This document shows positions 25,788-34,617 of a stretch of DNA of 63,574 nt, one piece after another. The translations under genes and the position numbers were made by a program. The stretch is taken from contig CAVFEH010000014.1 in assembly GCA_963621575.1 (NCBI GenBank), positions 1-63,574 of the forward strand. Reading direction: 5' to 3'. Under the pieces are notes generated by a model, which did not search any database, was not told where the DNA came from, and saw only the letters and a program-made list of their open reading frames with translations. The first letter of the stretch is position 1. Each line of letters opens with the position of its first letter. This DNA is from UBA1724 sp963621575. GTDB lineage: Bacteria > Verrucomicrobiota > Lentisphaeria > Oligosphaerales > Oligosphaeraceae.

Positions 25788-28700
25788 CTATTGGGCGTCG
25801 CCGGCGGGCGTTTCGCAGGGCTGCAGTTCGTCGAAGAGCCCCCGGATGAGTCCGAACGCGGGACGGGTGGCGTAGAAGCCGTTGGCGTCCTTCGGATCCT
25901 TTGTGACGCCGCGCAGGAAGCAGTAGAGGACGCCGCCGAAGAGCTTGTTGTAGCTGTTCTCAGTCAGTTCCCAGCCGGGCATGAGGGACTTGCAGGCGTG
26001 GAGGAAGGCCACGGTGTAGAGGAGATACTGCAGGTGGTAGAAATTCTTCCGCATCTCGTCCTCCATGCCTGCCTGGCTGAAGGACTCCATTTTCTGGTCC
26101 AGGGCGTTGGTCTTCCAGTCCAGGATGTAGTGCCTCCCGTCCTTGGGATTCTGGAAGAGGAGGTCCAGGCTGCCATTCAGCACCCAGCCGTCCTTCTTGT
26201 CGCGGAAAGGCGCCCAGGCATCGTCGTGGGGCACATTTTCAAGAAGCCCCGCAAGTTTTCCACCGCGGATGCCATTCTTCAGGCGGAAGAAGAAGTTCAA
26301 CTCGCTGCGGCGGTGGTCCGGGGGGACGTCCTTCAGGGCAAAACCCAGGCGCTTCGAGGGATCGGCGGGATCGGGGAGCTCGGTTCCCAGAACGCCCTCC
26401 AGCATATCTCCAAAGGCGCGGATGCGCTCGTCGCGCTCCTCCTGGCTGCTCTTGGGAAGTTGGCTGCTCCCATCCAGCATTGGCACCCAAAGGGAGTCCC
26501 GCTGGCTCTCCACGGTTTTCTGGAAGTCCAGGTCCTCCAGGATCTTGTGCCAGCAGGTGCCGGCCAATTTGCCGCGGGGGAAGCGGAAGATGGGCGCGTG
26601 CCTGACGGCGTTCTCCTCCGGCGCGTCGGAAAGATCCCCGGGGACGGGAGTGTCCTCGCTGTCCTGGCTGGGGTCGGAATCCTCTTCCAAATCCGGAGAA
26701 TCCCCGCCGACAGGCTTCCCGCTGGAAGAGCCGGAACCGCCGGTGGCCGCATCGACCCCTCCGTTTGAGACGAGCGAACTGAAACTGCAGGTGCACCATC
26801 CGCGCGGAAGGCCGATGTCCTTCGGGAAGTCCTCCGCCACGGGGACAGGCGCTTCCTCCACAGGCATCGCCACAGCGGGGGACCCCTCGTTAAGCCAGCC
26901 CAGGAATTCGTTCAGGGGGGTGGCTGTTTGGCCTTTTGGGAATGCGCTGTCATAGCGGGGAAGGCATTCGTTTTTGCCCTGCAGGATGCTGTAGAATGTG
27001 GATTCTATGCCGTAACTGCCTTTATGGGTTCCCTCCAGAAAGCGGCAGAGGAGTCTTGCGCGGGTGGCGGCCACGTAGAAGAGTCGGAGAGCCTCCTGGT
27101 TCTCCTCCAGCGTCGCCTGTTTCTGGAAGGCGGAGTCTTTTGGCAAGGCGGTCATGTCGAACCGGACTTCCATGCCTCTGCCGTTTTCCGCTTTCTTGTG
27201 GAAACGCGCGCCCGTGCCGGCGTAGGTTTTTTTTGACAGCATTCCCTGCACATAGACGATGGGGAACTGGAGCCCCTTGCTTTTGTGGATGGTCATGAGC
27301 TGGACGGCGTTTTCTTCGGAGGTCCTCTGCAGCGGGTATTCTTCTGCTTCGCTGCCTTCTTTCTGGATTCTCTGCTGGAGGAATCTTGTGAGGCCCTCCG
27401 GTCCCAAACGCTGTTCCGCCGCTGCCTGGTGGAGCGATTCCTGGATTTGCAGCAGGGTGGAAAGAATGCCCTTGTCTCCGTCATGCCTGTCCAGGAGGGC
27501 CTCCGACATCGTGCGGCCGGGTTGGAGTCCCAGTGCCTGGGCGACCGTATCGCCTAGGAAATCCTTCACGGGGGAGTTCAAAAATTCGGAGAACATCGCG
27601 CGGAAAGAGCTTTTCTGCCAGGTCTGCAGGAGTTCCCGGAGTTTCTGGCAGAGCGGGAGATCTTGTTGCCGGAGGTAGTTGAGTTGCTGGACGTTGAAGG
27701 CGGGGAAGAAGTCTTCCAGGTTGAGAAGCCTTGTCAAAGAGAGCCCGCCGGGATCCAGGACGGCATTCATTAGTTTAAGGGTGAGGCCCGCTGCCGGCGT
27801 TCCGAAGAGGGGGGCCTCCCTGACGATGACACAGGGGATGGCTCTTTCACGGAGGGCGGATGCGATCGCGGCGACACCGGTGTTCGTTCGGCACAGCACT
27901 GCGATGTCGCTGTATCGGACAGGGCGCGGCGCTTTCCCCGGCTCCTGGATGGAGAGCTTCCGGTCCTCCACCATGGCCTTGAATTCGCTGGCCATGCAGG
28001 GTGGAATGTTGCCCTGGTTCCCTAGATAATCGCAGTTGAGAAGGGGGTGTTTGCCATTGTCTTCCTCTGCTTTCACATCAACGCCGTTTCTCAGGAGTCG
28101 CCATTCCTCCTTTGGAGTGACGTCCTCCGGGAAGCGGATTTCCGGAAATGCGATGTCTTTTTGCAGGAAGAATCCGCCGTCCTCACGCGCCGCCTTTTCG
28201 CGAATCTCCCGCATGGCGTTGAGGGCCTTGATGAATTCCCGGGAGGAACGTCGGTTGCTGGTGAGCTGGAAGCGCCGGGGGATGTCTTTCCCGTCTCCCT
28301 TTGTGGCGTCCAGATAGGTAAAGACATCGCCGTTGCGGAAACCGTAGATGGCCTGCTTGGGATCCCCGATGAGGAAGATGAGCTGTTCCGGTGCGGGATC
28401 GTCCCGGAAGAGGATTCGGAAGATGGCGTTCTGGACGTCGTCGGTGTCCTGGAATTCGTCAATGAAGGCGTATTGGAACTGTTTCCGGATGCTGTCGCGG
28501 AAGCGGATGCCGTTTTTCTCGTCCTCCAGCCGCTCCTTCATCTTCGTCAACAGGTCGTTGAAGGTCATGAAACTCTCGCGTTCCTTGTCTTCCGCCAGTG
28601 CTTTCCCCACGTACGACACGGCCTCGCGCTGGATGCGGCGCAGGTAGGTTGTCTTTTGCGCTTCGTCGAGGAAAGGATTCTTCGCGTCCGGGACTGCGGA

Positions 28701-29411
28701 TCCTTCCATCTGCTCCAGGAATTCTTGGAAGGGAAGCGCGTCGCGATTGGGGTCCGCACTCCATTCGATTTCCTTCTTGTTTCTGCCGATGAGGTTGCCC
28801 GTTTCCTTCTGGAGCGAGTCTCCTATGGTTTTTCCCCAGATCTTTGCACGGGAGGGATTCCCGTAGATGTATTTTCGGCGGAAGTTCCGATATGCCTCGT
28901 CGATGTTCTCCCGGGGATCGCCCCGCAGCTCCTGGCCGTACCGGATGCCGCTTTCAAAGGTGTGTTCCTGGAGCATTCTGCGGCAGAACCCGTGGATGGT
29001 GAAGACGGGGGCCGCGTCGAAGTCCGCCAGCGCCTCCTGGCACCGGTCGAGGAGGGCTTTCTTTCCGTCGCCATTGGCGGCCAGCTTCTCGACCAGTTCG
29101 CCGTCGACGGGGTTCTTCCATTCGCGGGAGTCCTTGTCCTTGTCCTTGTCCGAGGCTTCCAGGGCCTGCCGGACTTCTGCCAGGCGTGCACGGATGCGGG
29201 TGCGAAGCTCCTTGGCGGCATTTTCAGTGAAGGTCACCGCCAGGATCTGCGATGTCTTGGCCTGCCGCTCCAGGATTAGCCGGATATACAGGGATTCGAT
29301 GTTGTAGGTCTTGCCCGTGCCGGCGCCGGCCTCCACCACAACGGTGCCAGTCAGCGGGCAGTTCAGCACGTTGAGCTCGCGGTCCTTGGGGTTTGTGTTT
29401 TCAGTCGTCAT
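25788..29411 (-). CDS. recB: Exodeoxyribonuclease V beta subunit RecB
   Basis: The 3'-5' helicase and nuclease subunit of RecBCD. The 1207-residue UvrD-type protein has Walker A AGAGTGKT (28-35), FTIHGFCRRML, FIDEFQDTDDVQ (motif II), LIGDPKQAIYGFR and TIHKSKGLQFPIVYV. The C-terminal nuclease domain has GSLDLLF and ILDWKTN (about 1096-1102), the metal-binding Asp and Asp-x-Lys motif. The start at 29411 is chosen because the longer frame adds a non-homologous Arg/Ser-rich piece. The linker before the nuclease domain is acidic and Ser/Gly-rich (around SGSSSG and DLEEDSD). Confidence 0.95.
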   Translation of the reverse strand: MTTENTNPKDRELNVLNCPLTGTVVVEAGAGTGKTYNIESLYIRLILERQAKTSQILAVTFTENAAKELRTRIRARLAEVRQALEASDKDKDKDSREWKNPVDGELVEKLAANGDGKKALLDRCQEALADFDAAPVFTIHGFCRRMLQEHTFESGIRYGQELRGDPRENIDEAYRNFRRKYIYGNPSRAKIWGKTIGDSLQKETGNLIGRNKKEIEWSADPNRDALPFQEFLEQMEGSAVPDAKNPFLDEAQKTTYLRRIQREAVSYVGKALAEDKERESFMTFNDLLTKMKERLEDEKNGIRFRDSIRKQFQYAFIDEFQDTDDVQNAIFRILFRDDPAPEQLIFLIGDPKQAIYGFRNGDVFTYLDATKGDGKDIPRRFQLTSNRRSSREFIKALNAMREIREKAAREDGGFFLQKDIAFPEIRFPEDVTPKEEWRLLRNGVDVKAEEDNGKHPLLNCDYLGNQGNIPPCMASEFKAMVEDRKLSIQEPGKAPRPVRYSDIAVLCRTNTGVAAIASALRERAIPCVIVREAPLFGTPAAGLTLKLMNAVLDPGGLSLTRLLNLEDFFPAFNVQQLNYLRQQDLPLCQKLRELLQTWQKSSFRAMFSEFLNSPVKDFLGDTVAQALGLQPGRTMSEALLDRHDGDKGILSTLLQIQESLHQAAAEQRLGPEGLTRFLQQRIQKEGSEAEEYPLQRTSEENAVQLMTIHKSKGLQFPIVYVQGMLSKKTYAGTGARFHKKAENGRGMEVRFDMTALPKDSAFQKQATLEENQEALRLFYVAATRARLLCRFLEGTHKGSYGIESTFYSILQGKNECLPRYDSAFPKGQTATPLNEFLGWLNEGSPAVAMPVEEAPVPVAEDFPKDIGLPRGWCTCSFSSLVSNGGVDAATGGSGSSSGKPVGGDSPDLEEDSDPSQDSEDTPVPGDLSDAPEENAVRHAPIFRFPRGKLAGTCWHKILEDLDFQKTVESQRDSLWVPMLDGSSQLPKSSQEERDERIRAFGDMLEGVLGTELPDPADPSKRLGFALKDVPPDHRRSELNFFFRLKNGIRGGKLAGLLENVPHDDAWAPFRDKKDGWVLNGSLDLLFQNPKDGRHYILDWKTNALDQKMESFSQAGMEDEMRKNFYHLQYLLYTVAFLHACKSLMPGWELTENSYNKLFGGVLYCFLRGVTKDPKDANGFYATRPAFGLIRGLFDELQPCETPAGDAQ

Positions 29412-29460
29412 GTCTTTCAATAGAGTGTGAATGGCTTCCCTTGGATAGGGTGTGCGGGGG

Positions 29461-32400
29461 CTACTTCTTTTTGTTGTTTTTCTTTGGTGGAGGGAAGAGT
29501 CCCTCCGGCAGCAGGTCCAGGATGGTCTGCGTCCGGTCTTTGAGCTTCCCGTCGTCAACTCCCGGGAAGTATCGATCCTTGTGCGCAAGGCAGGATTCCA
29601 GATTCTCCTCTTTTGTTTTCGCGAAATCCACCATCACGGGAATGGGCTTTTGGAAGCTTTCACGGTAGTATTCGGCGAGGGTTGACAGCAGTTCTGTTGC
29701 GGTGCGCCCCCGGGTGCGGCCGGGGATGTCCTGGAAGTTGCCGGTCTTGCAGGAGAAGACCACCGCGGAAATTTCCGGCTCTTCGGGATGCGCCGCCTCC
29801 CAGAGGAGTTTCTTCAGGTATGCGCAGAGGAGGTGTTTTGTGGAGATGTCTCCCCCGCAGAATTGGAAGAGCGTCCGGGGCTTTCCGTTCTTTGCGGGGG
29901 CGACCAGGCAGTCGTCGGTCAGTGTCATCTTCCAGTTTTTGCCGTCGACATCGAATTGCAGTCTCTCCTTGACCACACGGGGCCAGTCGCATGCGTTGAG
30001 GAGCGTCTCAGTGTTTTTTTTCGCCTCTTGCGCGTAGGTTTCAAAGGCGTTTTCGCCCAGGGTGCCGTAGGGGAGGCGTCCTGCGGCACGGAAATCTGCC
30101 TTGCACTGGTCGAACGCGCCTTCCTTGGCCGCGCCGCCGCCCTCCCCGCAGAAGGGGCGGAGGCGTTGCAGAAGCTCGGTGCGGCAGGTGGCGTCCGCCA
30201 TGGCGCCATTTTCCTGGGGTTCCTGGTCGGATGGGAGGGCGGCGCTGTCGTTGCCGTAGTATCCCAGGGCGTTCCTTTGATAGGTCTCCATGCCATCAAG
30301 AAGGAGATCCCGCAGGCGGGAGAGAGGGACTTTTCCTGGATCGTCGGGCAGTGGGAGGGGCGGACAGTTTTTGACGGCGTCGGACTCCGCAGGAGCCCCG
30401 GCGGGTGTTGTGTGCGTCGCGATCTTCAGGTCTTCCTGGCTGAAGGAGAAGGGCCTCAGGAGGCTTGCGTTGTCTTGGGTCTCTGTCCGGAAGTTTCTGG
30501 GATCGAAGCGATTGAGGGGGTGTGTTGTGGTGATGTCCCGGGAGAGGCCCTTGCGGAGTTTTTCCGTGTAGTTCAGGAGTTGTGACACAACGGAGGCGGG
30601 GGGCAGTTCGGCGCCGTCGGATTCCGCGAAGGCCTTGTAGAAGAGGAGGAGTTTGTCCTTGGGGGCCAGGACGGCCTCCAGGAAGAGGTACCGGTCTTCT
30701 TCCACCTTGGAGCGCACATAGTAGGGGAGGAGGGATTTGTCGTTGACGAGGCTGAAGCCCAGGTGTTCCTCCTGGCGGGGGAAGGCGCCTTCGTCCAGGC
30801 CCAGGATGGCGACGACCTTGCAGGGGACGCCCCGCATGGGCATGAGGGAGCAGCAGGTGATCTTTCCGCCCAGGAAGGGCGCGCCCTTGGTGGAGGTGGA
30901 TCTCTCCAGGGTTCCCTGGAGGATACTTCGCACGAGGGGCAGGGGGAGCACTGCGTTCCTGGCGTCGGTCATGGCGGCGTGCTTCTCCAGTTCCCGGAGC
31001 TGTCCCTTGAGCAGGGCGAAGTCGTCGGTGGAATCCGTGTCCAGCGCGAAGAAGCGGTCCAGGATGTCCTCCAGGAGCCCGCGCCATCCGGCCATGGTGC
31101 GGGGTGTCTTGCCGCCGAGCTCCTCGCAGGCCTCGTGGAGGAGACGCAGGAGCCGGGAGAGATTCCCGAGGGCGGCGGGGACGTTCCCTTGTGTGCTGGT
31201 GACGGGCATGGGGAGGAGTTCGCCGAAGGAAGTGTGCTGGTCGTCGGCCTCCGCAGGGAGTTCCATGGCCTGGGACAAGAGCATGCGGTCCAGCGCGTGG
31301 CGCCAGGTGTATTCGTCGCGTTTGGCTTCCACGCCCTCGATGCCCCGGGCCTGGAAGTCCTTTTTGCGGCTTTCCCCGTCGTAGCCCAGGCAGACGCGCC
31401 CCTCCAGCAGCCACTGGCGGATCTCCGGAACCTGTTCTTCGGGGAAGCCGAACTTCCGGCAGAGGGCGGAGGAGTCCAGGAAGGCATCGATTCTGGAATG
31501 CTGGAAGCGGCTCTCCGGCAGTTGCAGGATGCCCAGGAAGGTCTGGGCCAGCAGGTTGGTCTGGCGCAGGGAGCGGTCGGACACCGCATAGCGTCCCTTC
31601 AGCGGCGATTCGTCAAAGACCGCCTTGATGGCCGGCGCAAACTGCGTGATGTCCGGCGCCATGACCAGGATGTCGTTCAGGGTGTACCTGGCGGGCTTGC
31701 CACCCCCGTTGCCCTCCTTCAGAATCTGCAAGAGTTGATCCCGGAGGACCTCCACCTGACGTGTGGCGCTGTGGCATCGATGCACGACGAGGGAGTCGTC
31801 GGCTTCGGCGAAGGCGGGAAGCGGGCCGTCGTGGTTTTCGGGGTCTTCGTTCTTCAGGATTAGTGTCTGGATGGTGTTCAGAAGGGTGTCTTCCTTGACG
31901 ATTCCGGCGCTCTTTTCGCCGATCTCCTGGTTGTCGACGAGGTCGTCGCCGCAGGTGTCCAGCAGTGCGTTGAAGAAGCTCTGCGCCTGGCGGGCATAGT
32001 CGGCCAGGAGGGTGTTCTGCATGAGGGCGTCGCGCTCTTCCTGGGACATGCCGCGGCGCTTCTGAAGGCGCACGTTGTCTCCCCAGAATTCCTCGCAGGG
32101 GGTGTGGTAGTAGAAGTTCACCGGCGCAAATTCGCTGTATTTCTTCAGGACCTGCAGGTAGGAGGGCGGCATCATTGTGGCGCCGAAGAGGGTCACGGGC
32201 TGCGGGACAAAGTCCGCCGGGGGGACAAAGCCGCCGGAAAGCACCCGTGCGATTGCCTCCGCCACGGAAATCCCCGCCTCCGAAGAGCCTGTCTGGCGGA
32301 GGCGCCCGCAGAGACGCTGCCACAGCCGGGACTGCCAGCGGCGGTCCGCGGGGAGCTCCTTCGGCTTGGAATGCTGCTCTCCGTTTTTCTTGTCCACGAT

Positions 32401-32931
32401 GAAATCCAGGTCCTCGCCCTTTGCCCACTGGGAGAGCGTGGCGGGGAGATAACCCTGGTATTGGTCAAAAAGGGAGGCAATCTTCTCGGAAAGCTGGAAG
32501 GCGCGCAATTTCCTGGTGTCTTCCTGCTCTTTTTCGGAAGTCAGATATGCCCGCAGGGAATCCATGGTGGCATCGCGGCCGCCCCAAAGGGGATCCTCCC
32601 CGCTGGTCAAAAGGTGGAAGATCTCCCACTTCATCACCGCCGGAGTATAGGCGTCGTTGTTTTGCAACTCCGGAACCAGACGGCACAGGAGCTGATGCAT
32701 CCCGCTGGATTGGAGCGGGAAGTCCATGCCCATGCTGACCTCTCCTCCGTTCACCATGTAGTGTCCCAGCCAGGTCGCAATGCCACGGCTGGGGACAATC
32801 ACCGACTCCTGCGCAAAAAGCCACCCCCGGGGGCGGAAACGGCGGGGATTGCGTTTCCGGTCCGAGAGATACCGGCTGCCCAACTGGTCCAGGTGACTGC
32901 TGGCGTATAAGTGGAAGTGTTGCTCTGACAT
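29461..32931 (-). CDS. recC: Exodeoxyribonuclease V gamma subunit RecC
   Basis: The Chi-recognition and scaffold subunit of RecBCD, a degenerate helicase. The 1156-residue product begins FHLYASSHLDQL and has the RecC-type VIVPSRGIATWL block, LFGATMMPPSYLQVL, the EVLRDQLL block and VVAILGLDEGAFPR with the following GFSLVNDKSLLPY. Its C-terminus ends in a lysine-rich tail (KKNNKKK). Poor conservation is normal for RecC; position directly before recB is strong support. The upstream 663 nt are gene-free apart from a doubtful small ORF. Confidence 0.93.
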   Translation of the reverse strand: MSEQHFHLYASSHLDQLGSRYLSDRKRNPRRFRPRGWLFAQESVIVPSRGIATWLGHYMVNGGEVSMGMDFPLQSSGMHQLLCRLVPELQNNDAYTPAVMKWEIFHLLTSGEDPLWGGRDATMDSLRAYLTSEKEQEDTRKLRAFQLSEKIASLFDQYQGYLPATLSQWAKGEDLDFIVDKKNGEQHSKPKELPADRRWQSRLWQRLCGRLRQTGSSEAGISVAEAIARVLSGGFVPPADFVPQPVTLFGATMMPPSYLQVLKKYSEFAPVNFYYHTPCEEFWGDNVRLQKRRGMSQEERDALMQNTLLADYARQAQSFFNALLDTCGDDLVDNQEIGEKSAGIVKEDTLLNTIQTLILKNEDPENHDGPLPAFAEADDSLVVHRCHSATRQVEVLRDQLLQILKEGNGGGKPARYTLNDILVMAPDITQFAPAIKAVFDESPLKGRYAVSDRSLRQTNLLAQTFLGILQLPESRFQHSRIDAFLDSSALCRKFGFPEEQVPEIRQWLLEGRVCLGYDGESRKKDFQARGIEGVEAKRDEYTWRHALDRMLLSQAMELPAEADDQHTSFGELLPMPVTSTQGNVPAALGNLSRLLRLLHEACEELGGKTPRTMAGWRGLLEDILDRFFALDTDSTDDFALLKGQLRELEKHAAMTDARNAVLPLPLVRSILQGTLERSTSTKGAPFLGGKITCCSLMPMRGVPCKVVAILGLDEGAFPRQEEHLGFSLVNDKSLLPYYVRSKVEEDRYLFLEAVLAPKDKLLLFYKAFAESDGAELPPASVVSQLLNYTEKLRKGLSRDITTTHPLNRFDPRNFRTETQDNASLLRPFSFSQEDLKIATHTTPAGAPAESDAVKNCPPLPLPDDPGKVPLSRLRDLLLDGMETYQRNALGYYGNDSAALPSDQEPQENGAMADATCRTELLQRLRPFCGEGGGAAKEGAFDQCKADFRAAGRLPYGTLGENAFETYAQEAKKNTETLLNACDWPRVVKERLQFDVDGKNWKMTLTDDCLVAPAKNGKPRTLFQFCGGDISTKHLLCAYLKKLLWEAAHPEEPEISAVVFSCKTGNFQDIPGRTRGRTATELLSTLAEYYRESFQKPIPVMVDFAKTKEENLESCLAHKDRYFPGVDDGKLKDRTQTILDLLPEGLFPPPKKNNKKK

Positions 32932-33204
32932 GTATGGGAGTCCGGGTGGCTCTGAATCGGAATTTTGCGTGGCGCCTTTTCAGGAAAGCGTCAGCCAGGA
33001 GGGGGGGGGAATGGCGCAGGTGAGGGCGGAGCGCTTTTCCCCGGACGCCTCCGCGGTGGACGAACGAAAGCGGGTCCGCCCGAAATCTCGTTTCCGTTCA
33101 GTCCGGGACAATAGATTGGCGGAACTCTCATTCCCCCTCTCCCGGATAATATGACAAGGACGGGGGCTTTTTTTTACTGCCGCCCCCCGAAAAAAAGGGA
33201 AAAT

Positions 33205-33321
33205 CTAGGAAGGGGGCAGGAGACTGCAACCACCCCTGGCGCCCCCATGCCCATTGCATGGTTCGCCGGGCTTGACCTTCGGATCGGCACTGCGCATCAT
33301 GGTCTTGAACTTTTCAGTCAT
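33205..33321 (-). CDS. Possible 38-residue cysteine/glycine-containing peptide (doubtful)
   Basis: An ATG at 33321 on the minus strand opens a 38-codon frame ending at 33205. The product starts MTEKFKTMMRSADPKVKPGE and has a C-terminal CNGHGGARGGC segment with two cysteines and a glycine-rich loop. No Shine-Dalgarno of note precedes it, and no relative is recognised. It lies upstream of recC on the same strand. Recorded because the composition is unlike a random frame, but it may not be expressed. Confidence 0.2.
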   Translation of the reverse strand: MTEKFKTMMRSADPKVKPGEPCNGHGGARGGCSLLPPS

Positions 33322-33416
33322 GGATTCCCGCGGTTCCCGGGGGGGCTTGTGGGTTGACGGGAGAGTCCCTGAATTTGCGGGGCGCGATGGGGGGCGGGGC
33401 AACTGTGGACCGGAGA

Positions 33417-33446
33417 GTTATAAGGGCGCATAGGCTGTGTTATAAC
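33417..33446. repeat. Inverted repeat GTTATAA-N16-TTATAAC
   Basis: Perfect 7-bp arms at 33417-33423 and 33440-33446 lie 26 nt upstream of the -35 of the prepilin promoter. Arm spacing is about two helical turns centre to centre, as expected for a dimeric DNA-binding protein. An operator role is inference. Confidence 0.4.
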
Positions 33447-33471
33447 TTTCTATGATTCAATAGGATAATGT

Positions 33472-33499
33472 TTGACGGCGGGGGCATGTGGCTTATTCT
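33472..33499 (+). promoter_or_regulatory. Promoter of the prepilin-like gene
   Basis: TTGACG (33472-33477), a 16-nt spacer and TATTCT (33494-33499). The predicted start is near 33506, giving a leader of about 90 nt. Confidence 0.6.
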
Positions 33500-33594
33500 T
33501 GTGGCGGAGTCGCCATGGACGGCGGTCGGATGTCGTTGATGGCGCGTGTAGTCGCCGGTTTTTCCCGTGTCAGGAGGAGAGGAGGAGAATTGCC

Positions 33595-34314
33595 ATGAGG
33601 AATCGTGGGAGAGTTTGCAACCGTGGATTCACGTTGATTGAGATGCTGACGGTGATTGGCATTGTGGCGGTTTTGATGGGGCTGTTGTTGCCGGTGCTGT
33701 CGCAGGTGCGTCGGAAGGCTGCGCAGACGCAGTGCCTGAACAATTTGCGTCAGATTGGGATGGCCTTGCTGGCATACGCGGATGATTGGCGGGGGCGTCT
33801 GCCGCCCTACGTGACGGCCGCGCGGACGGAGGAACACCCCGGGCTGAACTGGGCGGCCTGGAGTTTTCCCTACCACAACAACCCCCGGCTGCTGGTGTGC
33901 CCCACCGGTCCCGGGAAGCCCCCGGAGACCACGGTGGAGGGCTTCCGCGCATATGACGGTTCCTACGGCTGGAATTACGATGGCACCCAGGGAAATCGCG
34001 GCCCCCTCGCCAATGCCATCCGAAAGCCGTCGCAGGTCTATCTCGTCGTGGATTCCGGGGACCCCTGCATCATCTACGGGGAGAATACATGGGACAATCT
34101 CATGGAGGAGCTGGATCTGGATTGGGATTCCAAGCTGGAGGGCGCCAACCGCCACGGCGGCGAGGCGAATGCCTGTTTCGTGGATGGACATGTGTCCTCC
34201 CGGGGCTTGGACGAGTTCCTTGGCGCACCCTGCAAGTCCTTCTCCCCGCCCTGGAACATTCCCTGGAAGGATGGCATTCTGGAGAAGGGCACCATTCCTT
34301 TCCCGGAACGCTAG
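33595..34314 (+). CDS. Prepilin-type N-terminal domain protein with H-X9-DG motif
   Basis: A 239-residue pseudopilin-like protein. Its N-terminus has the type IV prepilin peptidase site RG/FTLIE (cleavage after Gly11, Glu16 at the +5 position) followed by a hydrophobic helix (to about 35). The C-terminal region has the H-X9-DG motif, His187 to Asp197-Gly198, followed by H-V. Such proteins occur in large numbers in Lentisphaerota, Planctomycetota and Verrucomicrobiota, and their role (surface pseudopili or assembly) is not settled. The ATG at 33595 follows GGAGGAGAA. It stands alone with its own promoter. Confidence 0.9.
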   Translation: MRNRGRVCNRGFTLIEMLTVIGIVAVLMGLLLPVLSQVRRKAAQTQCLNNLRQIGMALLAYADDWRGRLPPYVTAARTEEHPGLNWAAWSFPYHNNPRLLVCPTGPGKPPETTVEGFRAYDGSYGWNYDGTQGNRGPLANAIRKPSQVYLVVDSGDPCIIYGENTWDNLMEELDLDWDSKLEGANRHGGEANACFVDGHVSSRGLDEFLGAPCKSFSPPWNIPWKDGILEKGTIPFPER

Positions 34315-34617
34315 CCCAGACACGAGGGAATGGGCGGAAAATGCGTGGCGGCCCGTGTTCCGGATTCCGGGCGCACCTGGCGTCCCCGGTGCGCGTCGCC
34401 GAAGGCGCCATGGCGCCATCCCCTACGCGCGGCATGGCGTCCCCGCGTTATGTTAATGGAGTTTTCTCCCCAGCCTGTCCCGGGGGCCGTGTCGCGTCCT
34501 CTTACTGCTTGCGGCCGTGTTGGTTGTGTCAAGGCGCGGAAGGCCTTCGCACCGGAGCGCGGGGAGGGCGTCGCGTGGCGTTTCCGGGGGAGGAAGTCGC
34601 ATTTTTCGGAATTGGGA

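Larger units (their letters stand above)
32932..33594. other. 663-nt gene-free region between recC and the prepilin gene
   Basis: This is the divergent control region for recC (minus) and the prepilin-like gene (plus). It holds a G-run/T-run/C-run/A-run patch at 33161-33200 (GGGGGC and GCCCCC arms around a T8), a doubtful 38-codon minus-strand ORF at 33205-33321, an inverted repeat GTTATAA/TTATAAC at 33417-33446 and a good plus-strand promoter at 33472-33499. Base composition becomes AT-richer after 33415. No RNA gene was recognised. Confidence 0.6.

Noticed and set aside
33161..33200. G-run/T-run patch as an intrinsic terminator
   Set aside because: The T-run lies inside the loop, not after the stem, on either strand, so it does not have terminator geometry.
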